A stretch of 64,000 bases of DNA, from contig CBDUXP010000010.1 of the NCBI GenBank assembly GCA_965371225.1, forward strand, positions 27,196-91,195, given 5' to 3'. The DNA is from CBDUXP01 sp965371225 [NCBI: uncultured bacterium] (lineage in GTDB: Bacteria > Abyssobacteria > SURF-5 > CBDUXP01). A program made the position numbers and the translations under genes. The notes under the pieces are model-generated. The model searched no databases, had not been told where the DNA came from, and worked only from the letters and a program-made list of their open reading frames with translations. This document shows positions 18,826 to 27,384 of the stretch, piece by piece; position 1 is the stretch's first letter; every line of letters begins with the position of its first letter.

Positions 18826-19818
18826 ATGGATCCACAAGCCGAGGTCGCGCACTTTCAAGAACGATTCAGCGCGATTCATGACGCGGTCGGCCAAGTCGTG
18901 GTGGGCCAGCAGAACCTCGTCTACACCATCTTGACCGCCCTGTGCGCGAATGGGCATGTGCTGATCGAGGGCGTGCCCGGCTTGGGCAAAACCTTGCTGG
19001 TGCGCACGCTGGGGACCGTGCTCGACCTGCCGTTCTCGCGTATCCAGTTCACGCCCGATCTCATGCCCGCGGACGTGATTGGGACGAATATTATCGTGGA
19101 GGACGAGTCGGGAAAGAAGGGGTTTGAGTTTCAACCCGGCCCCGTCTTCGGCAGTCTCGTACTCGCGGACGAGATCAACCGCGCCACGCCGAAAACACAG
19201 TCGGCGATGCTCGAGGCGATGCAGGAACGCCAGGTGACGGTGGCGGGTGTGGGATACCCGCTGCCCGATCCGTTCCTGGTGATGGCGACGCAAAACCCCA
19301 TCGAAATGGCAGGCACCTATGCGTTACCCGAAGCGCAGCTCGACCGCTTCCTCTTGAAGGCGCGGGTGCCTTTTCCGGGCGAGGCGGACCTGGTGCAGAT
19401 CGCGCAGCGGACCACGGGCACGGCGAACCCCACGCCGCCGCAGGTGTGCTCTCGGGAGGACGTGCTGGCCATGCAGCGGTTGGTGCGGCAGGTCCCGATG
19501 GCGGACCACGTGGTGCAGTACGCGGCGCACCTGGTCATGGCAACGCATCCGGACCGCAACGGCGTGCCGAAGATCACGAAAAAGTACCTGCGGTACGGTG
19601 CAAGCCCGCGCGGTCTCCAGAGTATCGTGCTGGCCGCGAAAGTGCGGGCGCTGACGAACGAGCGCTACAACGTCAGTTTCAAAGACGTGCAGGCGGTAGC
19701 CACGTCCGCGTTGCGCCACCGCATCGTGTTGAACTTTGAGGGGGAGGCCGATGGAGTGGAGCCGGACGCGATCCTGGGCGAACTCCTCAAGGCCGTCCAA
19801 CCCCCCGCGGCCGAGTGA
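18826..19818 (+). CDS. MoxR family AAA+ ATPase
   Basis: This 330-residue AAA+ protein has Walker A GVPGLGKT (residues 49-56), Walker B LVLADEIN (about residue 113) and the MoxR-typical ATPKTQSAMLEAMQERQVT and QNPIEMAGTYALPEAQLDRF blocks. MoxR ATPases are chaperone-like and work with vWA proteins to mature enzymes or assemble envelope complexes. Here it closes the operon rather than opening it, 17 bases after the helical gene. A ribosome-binding site (GGAGAGG) precedes the ATG. Its clients are probably the vWA and ABC proteins encoded upstream. Confidence 0.95.
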   Translation: MDPQAEVAHFQERFSAIHDAVGQVVVGQQNLVYTILTALCANGHVLIEGVPGLGKTLLVRTLGTVLDLPFSRIQFTPDLMPADVIGTNIIVEDESGKKGFEFQPGPVFGSLVLADEINRATPKTQSAMLEAMQERQVTVAGVGYPLPDPFLVMATQNPIEMAGTYALPEAQLDRFLLKARVPFPGEADLVQIAQRTTGTANPTPPQVCSREDVLAMQRLVRQVPMADHVVQYAAHLVMATHPDRNGVPKITKKYLRYGASPRGLQSIVLAAKVRALTNERYNVSFKDVQAVATSALRHRIVLNFEGEADGVEPDAILGELLKAVQPPAAE

Positions 19819-19835
19819 CCGCGGGCCGGACCGGG

Positions 19836-20789
19836 TCAGTCGGCGCGCGCGTGCAGCCGCACGATCTTGCGCGCCTGCCCGGCGTGGCGGAGCGAACGCA
19901 GCAGGTGGGCGGCTGCGTCGTCATAGCCCTGCTCGATCAGGCGCCGGGTTTGCCGCGGATGGAGCCGGAACGATTGCCAGACGCCCGTCCGGTCGAACGC
20001 CTCGCTCGGCTCGAGAACCGTCACGGTCGGGCGCGGTGCCCGGGGGGTGGTGGGGTCGCGATACGCGGGCGGCGGCTTCGTGACCAGATTCCATGCCACC
20101 TCGAGACAGCGCGCGGCCACGGGGCCAAAGAACCGCAACGACTCCGTGGGCCGGGGGGTGCCACTGAAGCCCTGCACGCAGTAGATTTCGGTCGCGCCGC
20201 GGCGGATGGCGTATTCCACGGGGGCACTCCAGGCGACGGTGCCGGCTACGTACCATTCATTGCGAATCTTGACGGGCGGATGGAGCAGGGGCACGGCAGC
20301 GGCGGCGCGGCTGAACTGGCGGAGTTCCCACGGCGACGCGGCAGTGCGATTGCCGTGCACCTCGAGCCGCCCTTCGGACAGATTGATGACCGTGAACGCG
20401 ATCTCCATCTGGTTGGCATAGAGCGCCTCGAAATCCACCTCCCGTTCAACCGCCGCGAGCAGGGGGCTCGGGGAGAAGAGCGATCGGCCCAGGAGGGCAT
20501 TGTGGCGGAGCGAAACGAGGGAGCGGGCCCGGCGGCGGCTCAATCCCAGCCAGCAGGCTTCCAGGCGAGCGGGCCCCGCGCTGGCATAGAGGCAGGCGTT
20601 TCGGACGCCGACGCCACTCCCCACGATCAAATCGGGCTGCCGGCCATACTCCACGAGCGCTTTGATTGCCCCCACCTGAAACGCGCCGCGGGCCCCGCCG
20701 CCTTGTAGCACCCAGGCAATCGTCGGCGGCTGCGCCGAAGACGGGCGGCGTTCCCGGCGCCGGGTTCCGGGGCGTCTATTCGCCGTCAT
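19836..20789 (-). CDS. Patatin-like protein lacking both catalytic residues
   Basis: The 317-residue protein has the patatin fold: the oxyanion loop GGGARGAF (from residue 30), the segment where the nucleophile elbow belongs, and a later Asp block. In active patatins the elbow reads GTSAGA or similar; here it reads GSGVGV, with Gly59 where the catalytic Ser should be. The Asp of the DGG/DGA motif is Ala182 in YVAGTVAW. I read both changes in the DNA itself. The frame is intact and the rest well conserved, so this is probably a non-catalytic lipid-binding or regulatory relative. Its start overlaps the DUF2914 gene by 14 bases. Confidence 0.82.
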   Translation of the reverse strand: MTANRRPGTRRRERRPSSAQPPTIAWVLQGGGARGAFQVGAIKALVEYGRQPDLIVGSGVGVRNACLYASAGPARLEACWLGLSRRRARSLVSLRHNALLGRSLFSPSPLLAAVEREVDFEALYANQMEIAFTVINLSEGRLEVHGNRTAASPWELRQFSRAAAAVPLLHPPVKIRNEWYVAGTVAWSAPVEYAIRRGATEIYCVQGFSGTPRPTESLRFFGPVAARCLEVAWNLVTKPPPAYRDPTTPRAPRPTVTVLEPSEAFDRTGVWQSFRLHPRQTRRLIEQGYDDAAAHLLRSLRHAGQARKIVRLHARAD

Positions 20790-21189
20790 TCGTGCCGGGG
20801 ACGACGAAGAATTCTAGCGAGTGCAACACCGCGTCGTCGATGACTATCTCGACACGCCAGTCACCAACGCGGCCCGGCCGCAGCGTCTTGTAGCTCCACG
20901 TCCGGAACCGGTCGGAGCGGACCGTGAGGTTCACCACGTCCGTGCGCGTGCCCTCGAAGTAGTACACATGTTGCAGCGTGGTGCCTTCGGCATTCAACAC
21001 CTCGCACCAGGTATACGCGCGGCCCGCGTCGACGGAAAACTCGTCCGTCGGCTCCACCGGTTCGCGGTCGGCAACGCCCATGCACGTGGTGGCGCGGGTG
21101 ACTTCGACATCGGCCAGGGCCGGACCGGCCGCGCCCACCAGACCGAAGAGGAGCGCGAATGCAAGCAGACAACTCAGGTGGTTGGGCAT
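20776..21189 (-). CDS. DUF2914 family exported protein
   Basis: The protein has 137 residues from ATG 21189. I prefer this to the open frame from 21234 because a signal peptide starts there (NHLSCLLAFALLFG, cleavage near ALAD). The mature part ends with the DUF2914 hallmark WSYKTLRPGRVGDWRVEI followed by a final beta strand. The family is small, beta-rich and found in the periplasm or attached to membrane proteins; its function is not known. It overlaps the patatin-like gene by 14 bases, so the two are probably made together. Confidence 0.82.
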   Translation of the reverse strand: MPNHLSCLLAFALLFGLVGAAGPALADVEVTRATTCMGVADREPVEPTDEFSVDAGRAYTWCEVLNAEGTTLQHVYYFEGTRTDVVNLTVRSDRFRTWSYKTLRPGRVGDWRVEIVIDDAVLHSLEFFVVPGTNDGE

Positions 21190-21221
21190 GCCAGTACCAT
21201 ACCACAGGCCGACGTGTTGCC

Positions 21222-21262
21222 CCAGAAAGAGCACGGCCCCGGGCCGGAAGGGCGCGGGGCCG
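21222..21262 (-). terminator. Probable intrinsic terminator of the aldehyde dehydrogenase gene
   Basis: On the minus strand CGGCCCCG (21262-21255) pairs with CGGGGCCG (21241-21234) in a perfect 8-base-pair stem, followed by the T-rich stretch TGCTCTTTCT. It begins about 20 bases after the aldehyde dehydrogenase stop codon. Confidence 0.6.
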
Positions 21263-21282
21263 TACGCGAATCTGCCGCGGGG

Positions 21283-22746
21283 TTACAGCGCGATCCAGAC
21301 GCTCTTGGTCTGCGTGTACAAGTCGAGCGCCCATTTGCCCAGTTCTCGCCCGAAGCCGCTTTCCTTGTAGCCGCCGAACGGCGAGGCGACGTCGAACACA
21401 TTGAACGTGTTCACCCACACGGTCCCCGCCCGTAAGGCGCGCGCCGCCCGATGCGCCTTTCGGATGTCGTTGGTCCAGATGCCCGCGGACAATCCGTACG
21501 CGGTATCGTTGCCTTGCGCAATCACGTCGTCGACGTCCTTGAACGTGATGGCCGAGACGACCGGGCCGAAGATTTCTTCCTGGGCGATCACCATGTCATT
21601 CGTCACGTTGTCGAAGATCGTCGGCTTGATGAAGTAGCCCTTTTCGGTGGCGCGCTCGCCGCCGGTCACGACCGTCGCGCCGGCCGCCTTGCCCTTGTCG
21701 ATATACCCCAGGATTTTCGTGAACTGTTCCTCACTCACCTGCGCACCCATCTCCGTGGCTTGGTCGAGGGGATCGCCCACCTTGATCGCTTGGACGAAGT
21801 CGCTGAGCGTATTGATGAACTCGTCGTGGATCTCTTCCTGGAGAAACAGCCGCGATCCGGCGCAGCACACCTCGCCCTGGTTGAAGTAGATGCCGGCGAT
21901 AGCCCCCTTCACGGCCGCCTGCATGTCGGCATCGGCGAAGACGATGTTCGGCGCCTTGCCGCCCAATTCGAGCGAGATGCGCTTCAAGGTCCCCGCGGCC
22001 TCGCGCTGGATCAGGCGGCCGATCTCCGTGGAGCCGGTGAAGGCGATCTTGTCCACGTCGGGATGCTGCACGAGCGACTGCCCTGCGGTGGGGCCGTAGC
22101 CTGGCACGATATTGACCACGCCTTCGGGCACGCCGGCTTCCAGCATGAGTTCACCGAGGCGGAGCGCCGTGAGCGGGGTCTGTTCCGCGGGCTTGAGCAC
22201 CAGCGTGTTGCCGCAAGCCAGGCCCGGTGCGAGCTTCCACGCCGCCATAAGCAGCGGGAAATTCCACGGAATGATCTGCCCGCAGACGCCCACCGGTTCC
22301 CGCAGCGTGTAGTTGAAGTAGTCGCCGCTGACCGGAATCGTGTCGCCGTGTACCTTGTCGGCCCACCCGCCGTAGTACTCGAACGTCTCCGCGGCCAGGG
22401 GGATGTCGACGTTCAGGGTTTCGCGAATGGGCTTCCCGTTGTCCAGGGTTTCGAGCGTGGCCAGTTCTTCCCGGTTCGCCATGATGAGGTCGGCGATCTT
22501 GCGCAGCAGCCGGCCGCGGTCGCGGGCGGTCATCTTCGGCCACGGCCCGCTGGTGAACGCCTTGCGCGCGGCGGCCACCGCCCGGTCGATGTCTTCTTTA
22601 TCGCCTTCCGCGACGGAGGTCAGGACTTCCTCGGTCGCCGGATTGATCGTTTCGAACATCTTCCCAGATGCGGAAGCAACCCATTCGCCATTGATGAGCA
22701 TTTTGCCCGGAGTCAAAGTGACGGGCAGGTCCACCGTGGCAGCCAT
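21283..22746 (-). CDS. NAD(P)-dependent aldehyde dehydrogenase
   Basis: This 487-residue enzyme belongs to the classical aldehyde dehydrogenase superfamily, which oxidises aldehydes to acids. [18 protein letters not shown] is the conserved cofactor-side block. FTGSTEIG marks the nucleotide site, ELGGKAPN contains the general-base Glu, and GEVCCAGSR contains the catalytic Cys. The length and order resemble the plant betaine/phenylacetaldehyde-type group, but the substrate cannot be assigned. AAGGAG lies seven bases before the ATG. It has its own promoter and terminator. Confidence 0.95.
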   Translation of the reverse strand: MAATVDLPVTLTPGKMLINGEWVASASGKMFETINPATEEVLTSVAEGDKEDIDRAVAAARKAFTSGPWPKMTARDRGRLLRKIADLIMANREELATLETLDNGKPIRETLNVDIPLAAETFEYYGGWADKVHGDTIPVSGDYFNYTLREPVGVCGQIIPWNFPLLMAAWKLAPGLACGNTLVLKPAEQTPLTALRLGELMLEAGVPEGVVNIVPGYGPTAGQSLVQHPDVDKIAFTGSTEIGRLIQREAAGTLKRISLELGGKAPNIVFADADMQAAVKGAIAGIYFNQGEVCCAGSRLFLQEEIHDEFINTLSDFVQAIKVGDPLDQATEMGAQVSEEQFTKILGYIDKGKAAGATVVTGGERATEKGYFIKPTIFDNVTNDMVIAQEEIFGPVVSAITFKDVDDVIAQGNDTAYGLSAGIWTNDIRKAHRAARALRAGTVWVNTFNVFDVASPFGGYKESGFGRELGKWALDLYTQTKSVWIAL

Positions 22747-22829
22747 AGCGTTCTCCTTCGCGAGTGCGGTGTGGGCGGGCGGGACGGGCGGACAGCAGCA
22801 AATGGCCCGCGTTCCCCCAGGTCGCCCTC

Positions 22830-22858
22830 ATCCTAAGCCCGCCCCCCGACCGCGTCAA
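22830..22858 (-). promoter_or_regulatory. Sigma-70 promoter of the aldehyde dehydrogenase gene
   Basis: On the minus strand TTGACG (22858-22853) and TAGGAT (22835-22830) are separated by exactly 17 bases. Transcription should start about 75 bases before the ATG at 22746. Confidence 0.6.
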
Positions 22859-22934
22859 GCGGAACGCGCCGGCGCCTGCGGCCGACGCCGCCAGCCGCCG
22901 ACCGTGCAGCGGCGGAGGAACAGGGAGTACCATA

Positions 22935-22950
22935 CGACATACACATGTCG
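22935..22950. promoter_or_regulatory. Inverted repeat in the divergent region, candidate operator
   Basis: CGACAT (22935-22940) and ATGTCG (22945-22950) form a perfect inverted repeat around a four-base spacer. It lies 28 bases before the -35 box of the rightward ABC operon and behind the leftward aldehyde dehydrogenase promoter, so a dimeric regulator bound here could affect either. No regulator gene is adjacent. Confidence 0.35.
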
Positions 22951-22977
22951 GTCCCCCTTCGGCGGTGAAGCGCGTTT

Positions 22978-23020
22978 TTGAGGTCGCGGTCGCTCTCGTG
23001 TGTAAGGACGGGTGAGGAGG
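22978..23020 (+). promoter_or_regulatory. Promoter and ribosome-binding site of the ABC export operon
   Basis: TTGAGG (22978-22983) and TGTAAG (23001-23006) are 17 bases apart. GAGGAGG (23014-23020) then stands eight bases before the GTG at 23029, which is why I take that GTG as the start rather than the earlier in-frame ATG at 22978. Confidence 0.5.
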
Positions 23021-23028
23021 AAGATACC

Positions 23029-23757
23029 GTGAGCGGGCCGGATACCGCGCCGCCGGAGATTGTCTTTGCGGCCTCGGGGGTGACCAAGATTTATGACATG
23101 GGCGAAGTGCAGGTACACGCGCTGCGGGGCGTCGACCTGGAACTGTACGCCGGGGAACTTGTGGTGTTGCTGGGACCCTCGGGGAGCGGGAAGTCGACAC
23201 TGCTGAACATTCTGGGGGGCTTGGATACGGCGACGGCGGGGCAGGTGTTCTATCGGGGGATGGATCTGACGGCGGCGAAGGAGCGGGAGCTCACGGAGTA
23301 TCGGCGGTTCCACGTGGGGTTCGTGTTCCAGTTTTACAACCTGATTCCGAGCCTGACGGCGCAGGAAAACGTGGCGGTGGTGACGGAGATTGCGGAGGAT
23401 CCGATGCCGGCGGGGGACGCGCTGGCGCTGGTGGGGCTGGCGGAGCGGCGAGACCATTTTCCGGCGCAACTTTCGGGGGGCGAGCAGCAGCGGGTGGCGA
23501 TCGCGCGGGCGATCGCGAAGAATCCGTCGGTGCTGTTGTGCGATGAGCCGACCGGGGCGCTGGATTCGGCGACGGGGATCGTGGTGCTGGAGGCGATTGA
23601 GCGGATCAACCGCGAGCTGGGGACGACGACGGCGGTGATTACGCACAACGCGGATATCGCGGAGATGGCGAATCGGGTGGTGCATCTGATGGACGGGCGG
23701 ATTTCGCGGGTGCGGACGAACGAGACGCAGAAGGCGGCGCGGGACTTGAGCTGGTAG
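23029..23757 (+). CDS. ABC transporter ATP-binding protein (MacB/LolD type)
   Basis: The 242-residue ATPase contains Walker [10 protein letters not shown], signature LSGGEQQR, Walker [12 protein letters not shown] and the [11 protein letters not shown]-loop block typical of the MacB/LolD group. These ATPases drive permeases that move lipoproteins, peptides or drugs across the envelope without a conventional channel. The stop is three bases from the permease start. Codons end in G far more often than in the flanking genes (GCG, CTG, GTG, GGG, CGG), a bias shared with the next two genes. Confidence 0.93.
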   Translation: MSGPDTAPPEIVFAASGVTKIYDMGEVQVHALRGVDLELYAGELVVLLGPSGSGKSTLLNILGGLDTATAGQVFYRGMDLTAAKERELTEYRRFHVGFVFQFYNLIPSLTAQENVAVVTEIAEDPMPAGDALALVGLAERRDHFPAQLSGGEQQRVAIARAIAKNPSVLLCDEPTGALDSATGIVVLEAIERINRELGTTTAVITHNADIAEMANRVVHLMDGRISRVRTNETQKAARDLSW

Positions 23758-23760
23758 GCG

Positions 23761-26124
23761 ATGCGGGCGATTAACCGAAAGATGTGGCGAGACCTGTGGC
23801 ACTTGCGCGGGCAGGCGATGGCGATCGCGTTCGTGATCGGCGCCGGGGTGGCGACGTACGTGATGTCGGCGAGCACCCTGGATTCGCTGCAGCTCACGCG
23901 GAGTTCGTACTATCGCGAGCATCGCTTCGCGGATGTTTTCGCGTCGCTGAAGCGCGCGCCTGAACGGCTGCGGAGCCGGATCGCGGACATTCCAGGGGTG
24001 CAGGCGGTGGAGACGCGGGTGGTGGCGGCGGTGAACCTGCTGATCGAGGATTATCCGGAGCCGGCGTCGGGAAAGCTGGTGTCGGTGCCGGATGAGGGGG
24101 AGCCGGCGGTGAATACGCTGTATCTGCGGCGGGGGCGGATGGTGGATTCGCAGCGGGATGATGAGGTGTTGCTGAATGAGGTGTTCGCGAATGCGCATGC
24201 GTTCGAACCGGGGGACCGGCTGCGGGCGATCGTGAACGGTCGGCAGAAGGAACTGACGATCGTGGGGATCGTGCTGTCGCCGGAGTACATCTTTCAGTTT
24301 CGGCCGGGGGAGCTGATTCCGGATTTCCAGAGTTACGGGATTCTCTGGATGGCGCGGACGCCGCTGGCGGCGGCGTATGACATGGAGGGAGCATTCAACG
24401 ATGTGGCGCTGGGTTTGACGCGGGGGGCGAACGAGCAAGACGTGCTGGCCTATCTGGATGACGTGCTGGCGCCGTACGGGGGGCTGGGCGCCTACGGGCG
24501 GGACGATCAGGTATCGCACCGGTACCTGAGCGAGGAGTTTCGCCAGTTGACACAGATGGCGACCATCTTTCCCGTGATCTTTCTCGGGGTGGCGGCTTTC
24601 CTGTTGAACGTGGTGGTGACGCGGCTGGTGACGACGCAGCGTGAGCAGGTGGCGGTGCTGAAGGCGTTCGGGTACAGCAACGCGGCGGTGGGCGGGCATT
24701 ATGCGAGTTTGATTCTAGCGGTGGTGGCGATCGGGGTGGCGATCGGGGTGGCGATCGGGGCGCGGTTCGGCGTCGCGATGAGCAATATGTACATGGAGTT
24801 CTACAGGTTTCCGTTCCTTGAGTACGAACTGCGGTCGGCGGTGACGGTGTCGGCGGCATTGATCAGTTGCACGTCGGCGTTGCTGGGGACGGCGGTGGCG
24901 GTCCGGCGGGCAGCGCTGCTGCCGCCGGCGGAGGCGATGAGGCCGGAGCGGCCGGCGAGCTATCGGGTAACGGTGGTGGAACATCTGGGGCTGAAGCGGT
25001 GGTTCTCGCAACCGACGCGCATGATCTTGCGCAATCTGGAGCGGCGCCCGATCAAGGCGGTGTTGTCGATGACGGGCATCGCGCTGTCGTGCAGCATCCT
25101 GGTTGTGGCGTTCTTCTTTAACGATTCAGTGGAAGAGATGATTCGGGTGCAGTTTTCGTGGATCCAGCGGGAGGATCTGTCTGTGACGTTTATCGAGCCG
25201 ACGTCGTATGGGGCGCTGCACGAGCTGCAGAGTCTGCCGGGGGTGACGCACGCGGAGGCGGTGCGGTACGTGCCGGCGCGATTGCGGTTCGAGCATCGGA
25301 CGTTCCGGACGCCGATTCAGGGGGTGGACCCGGAGGGAGATCTGTTTAACGTGCTGGATACTGATCTCCAGCCGGTGTCGCTGCCACCGGATGGGGTGAT
25401 GTTGTCGGCGTACCTGGCGCGGATGCTTCGGATAAAGCCGGGTGATTACCTGACGGTGGAGGTGTTGGAGGGGAGCCGCCCGGTGCGGCGGGTGCCGGTG
25501 GTGGCGCTGGTGAAGCAGTATCTGGGCGTGTCGGCATACATGAGCCGGGAGGCGCTGAACCGGATGATGCGGGAGGATCGCGCGATCTCCGGGGCGTACC
25601 TGTCGACGGATTCGATGCATGAGGAGCGCATCTATAGTGCGCTGATGGGGATGCCGCGGGTGGCGGGGACGGCGATCCGGCGGAAGGTGATCGACAATTT
25701 CAACGAGACGATGGCGAAGCAGGTGCTGACGTTTGCGTTTTTCACGACCCTGTTCGCGGGGACGATTGCGTTCGGGGTCGTGTACAACAGCGCGCGGCTC
25801 AGCCTGTCCGAGCGCGGGCGTGAGCTGGCGAGCCTGCGGGTGCTGGGCCTTACGCGGGGCGAGATTTCGTACATTCTGTTGGGCGAGCTGACGGCGCTGA
25901 CGCTGGCGGCCATTCCTCTCGGGTTTCTGATGGGTCGGGGCCTGTGCGCGTACATGATTTCCGCGATGGAGACGGACCTGTTCCGGATTCCGTTGGTCGC
26001 GGCGCCGCGGACGTATGCATTCGCGGCGACGGTGGTGTTGGTCTCGGCAGTAATTTCGGGACTGGTGGTGCGGCGGCGGTTGGACACGCTGGACTTGGTG
26101 GCGGTCCTGAAGACGCGGGAGTAA
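23761..26124 (+). CDS. ABC transporter permease with two FtsX domains
   Basis: The 787-residue protein has a MacB-like layout repeated twice: a first helix (residues 18-40), a large extracytoplasmic domain, three helices, a further anchor helix near residue 440, a second periplasmic domain and three last helices. It ends in the canonical RRLDTLDLVAVLKTRE. It should partner the preceding ATPase and the following membrane-fusion protein. A perfect 3 x 12-base tandem repeat lies inside one transmembrane segment (24724-24759). The same strong G-ending codon preference is seen here. Confidence 0.9.
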   Translation: MRAINRKMWRDLWHLRGQAMAIAFVIGAGVATYVMSASTLDSLQLTRSSYYREHRFADVFASLKRAPERLRSRIADIPGVQAVETRVVAAVNLLIEDYPEPASGKLVSVPDEGEPAVNTLYLRRGRMVDSQRDDEVLLNEVFANAHAFEPGDRLRAIVNGRQKELTIVGIVLSPEYIFQFRPGELIPDFQSYGILWMARTPLAAAYDMEGAFNDVALGLTRGANEQDVLAYLDDVLAPYGGLGAYGRDDQVSHRYLSEEFRQLTQMATIFPVIFLGVAAFLLNVVVTRLVTTQREQVAVLKAFGYSNAAVGGHYASLILAVVAIGVAIGVAIGARFGVAMSNMYMEFYRFPFLEYELRSAVTVSAALISCTSALLGTAVAVRRAALLPPAEAMRPERPASYRVTVVEHLGLKRWFSQPTRMILRNLERRPIKAVLSMTGIALSCSILVVAFFFNDSVEEMIRVQFSWIQREDLSVTFIEPTSYGALHELQSLPGVTHAEAVRYVPARLRFEHRTFRTPIQGVDPEGDLFNVLDTDLQPVSLPPDGVMLSAYLARMLRIKPGDYLTVEVLEGSRPVRRVPVVALVKQYLGVSAYMSREALNRMMREDRAISGAYLSTDSMHEERIYSALMGMPRVAGTAIRRKVIDNFNETMAKQVLTFAFFTTLFAGTIAFGVVYNSARLSLSERGRELASLRVLGLTRGEISYILLGELTALTLAAIPLGFLMGRGLCAYMISAMETDLFRIPLVAAPRTYAFAATVVLVSAVISGLVVRRRLDTLDLVAVLKTRE
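24724..24759 (+). repeat. Three perfect 12-base tandem repeats inside the permease gene
   Basis: The unit GTGGCGATCGGG occurs three times in a row (24724-24735, 24736-24747, 24748-24759), encoding Val-Ala-Ile-Gly three times in a transmembrane helix. Gain or loss of a unit would keep the frame and lengthen or shorten the helix by one turn. Confidence 0.9.
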
Positions 26125-26130
26125 TCAACG

Positions 26131-27330
26131 ATGCGGTGGCGTAGACAGTTCGGTTTTCTCGTATTGGCGCTGATGATAGCTGCGGGGCTCACGTACGGCT
26201 ACATGCCGAAGCCCGTGCCGGTGGACGTGGCGCACGTGCGGCGGGGCGGGCTACAGGTGACGGTGGAGGAGGAGGGGAAGACGCGGGTGATCGACCGGTT
26301 CGTGCTGTCGGCGCCGGTGCCGGGGTTTGCGCGGCGGGTGGAGCTGGACGTGGGGGACGCCGTGACGGCGGGGCAGGTGGTGGCGCAACTGGAGCCGCTG
26401 CGTTCGACGGTGCTGGATCCGCGGAGCCGCGCGGTGGCGGAGGCGCAGCTTGCGGCGGCGGGGGCGGCACTGCAGGTGACACAGGAGACGGCGCTTGCGG
26501 CGGCGGCGGATGCGGATATCGCGGAGACGGAGCTGAAGCGAGTGGCGCGGCTGCGGGAGCTGGGGGATGTTTCGCAGGAGGCGCTGGATCAGGCGGAGGC
26601 GCAGGCGCGGCAAACGCAGGCGGCGCGGCGGTCGGCAGAGTTCAGCGTGGAGGTGGCGCGGTATGAAGTGGAGGCGGCGGAGACGTCGCTGCGGTATTCG
26701 GCGGCTGAGAACACCGCGAATCCCAGGGAGACCGTCGAGATCCGCGCGCCGGTGGCGGGCTGCGTGCTGCACGTGCACGACGAGAGTGAGCGCGTCGTGA
26801 CGGCGGGCGCCCCGCTCATCGAAATCGGCGATCCGCGTGCGCTCGAGGTGGAGGTGGACGTGCTCTCCGCGGATGCCGTGCGGATTCGCCCGGGGACGCG
26901 GGTGTTGTATGAGCGCTGGGGCGGGGGTCCGCCGCTGGAGGGGCGGGTGCAGCTGGTGGAGCCGGTGGGGTTCACGAAGATTTCGGCGCTGGGAGTGGAG
27001 GAGCAGCGGGTGTTGGTGATTGCGGACATCGTGTCGCCGCCGGATCAGTGGGAGCGATTGGGCGACGGATACCGGGTAGAGGCGAGCTTCGTGTTGTGGG
27101 AGAGCGACGACGTGCTGCAGATCCCGTCGAGCGCGCTGTTCCGGCAGGGGGACGGTTGGGCGGTGTTTACGGTGGAGGGCGAGCGGGCCGTGCGCCGGCC
27201 GGTGGAGGTCGGGCATCGTAGCGGGATTATGGCGGAGGTGGTGTCCGGGCTGCTGGAGGGGCAGGTGGTCATTCCACACCCGGACGATACGATCGAGGAC
27301 AGGACGCGGGTGCGTCCTCGCGACGGGTAA
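26131..27330 (+). CDS. HlyD-family membrane-fusion (periplasmic adaptor) protein
   Basis: The 399-residue protein has an N-terminal signal anchor (FGFLVLALMIAAGLTYGY) and a biotinyl-lipoyl-like half (VELDVGDAVTAGQVVAQLEP). An Ala/Glu/Gln-rich helical hairpin spans about residues 95-190. The second lipoyl half (IRAPVAGCVLHVHDESERVV) and beta-barrel domains follow. Such adaptors connect inner-membrane ABC pumps to an outer-membrane channel. No TolC gene is nearby. It starts six bases after the permease and shares its codon bias. Confidence 0.92.
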   Translation: MRWRRQFGFLVLALMIAAGLTYGYMPKPVPVDVAHVRRGGLQVTVEEEGKTRVIDRFVLSAPVPGFARRVELDVGDAVTAGQVVAQLEPLRSTVLDPRSRAVAEAQLAAAGAALQVTQETALAAAADADIAETELKRVARLRELGDVSQEALDQAEAQARQTQAARRSAEFSVEVARYEVEAAETSLRYSAAENTANPRETVEIRAPVAGCVLHVHDESERVVTAGAPLIEIGDPRALEVEVDVLSADAVRIRPGTRVLYERWGGGPPLEGRVQLVEPVGFTKISALGVEEQRVLVIADIVSPPDQWERLGDGYRVEASFVLWESDDVLQIPSSALFRQGDGWAVFTVEGERAVRRPVEVGHRSGIMAEVVSGLLEGQVVIPHPDDTIEDRTRVRPRDG

Positions 27331-27336
27331 GCGGCC

Positions 27337-27363
27337 TAGTCGGTGACGGCGCTGGTGGACGCG
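27337..27363 (-). repeat. Relic of a second ilvD 3' end (direct repeat, left copy)
   Basis: These 27 bases match the true ilvD terminus (27943-27969) at 24 positions. Read on the minus strand they encode ASTSAVTD and a stop, against ASTGAVTD and a stop in ilvD. No other ilvD sequence remains beside it. Confidence 0.75.
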
Positions 27364-27384
27364 CCCCCCGCCGCAGCGGGCGTG

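Noticed and set aside
22855-24699. A 614-codon open frame antisense to the ABC export operon
   Set aside because: It is produced by the G-ending codons of the real genes, which remove stop triplets from the opposite strand. The protein is His/Arg/Pro-rich with no recognisable domain, and the plus-strand genes carry clear ABC motifs.
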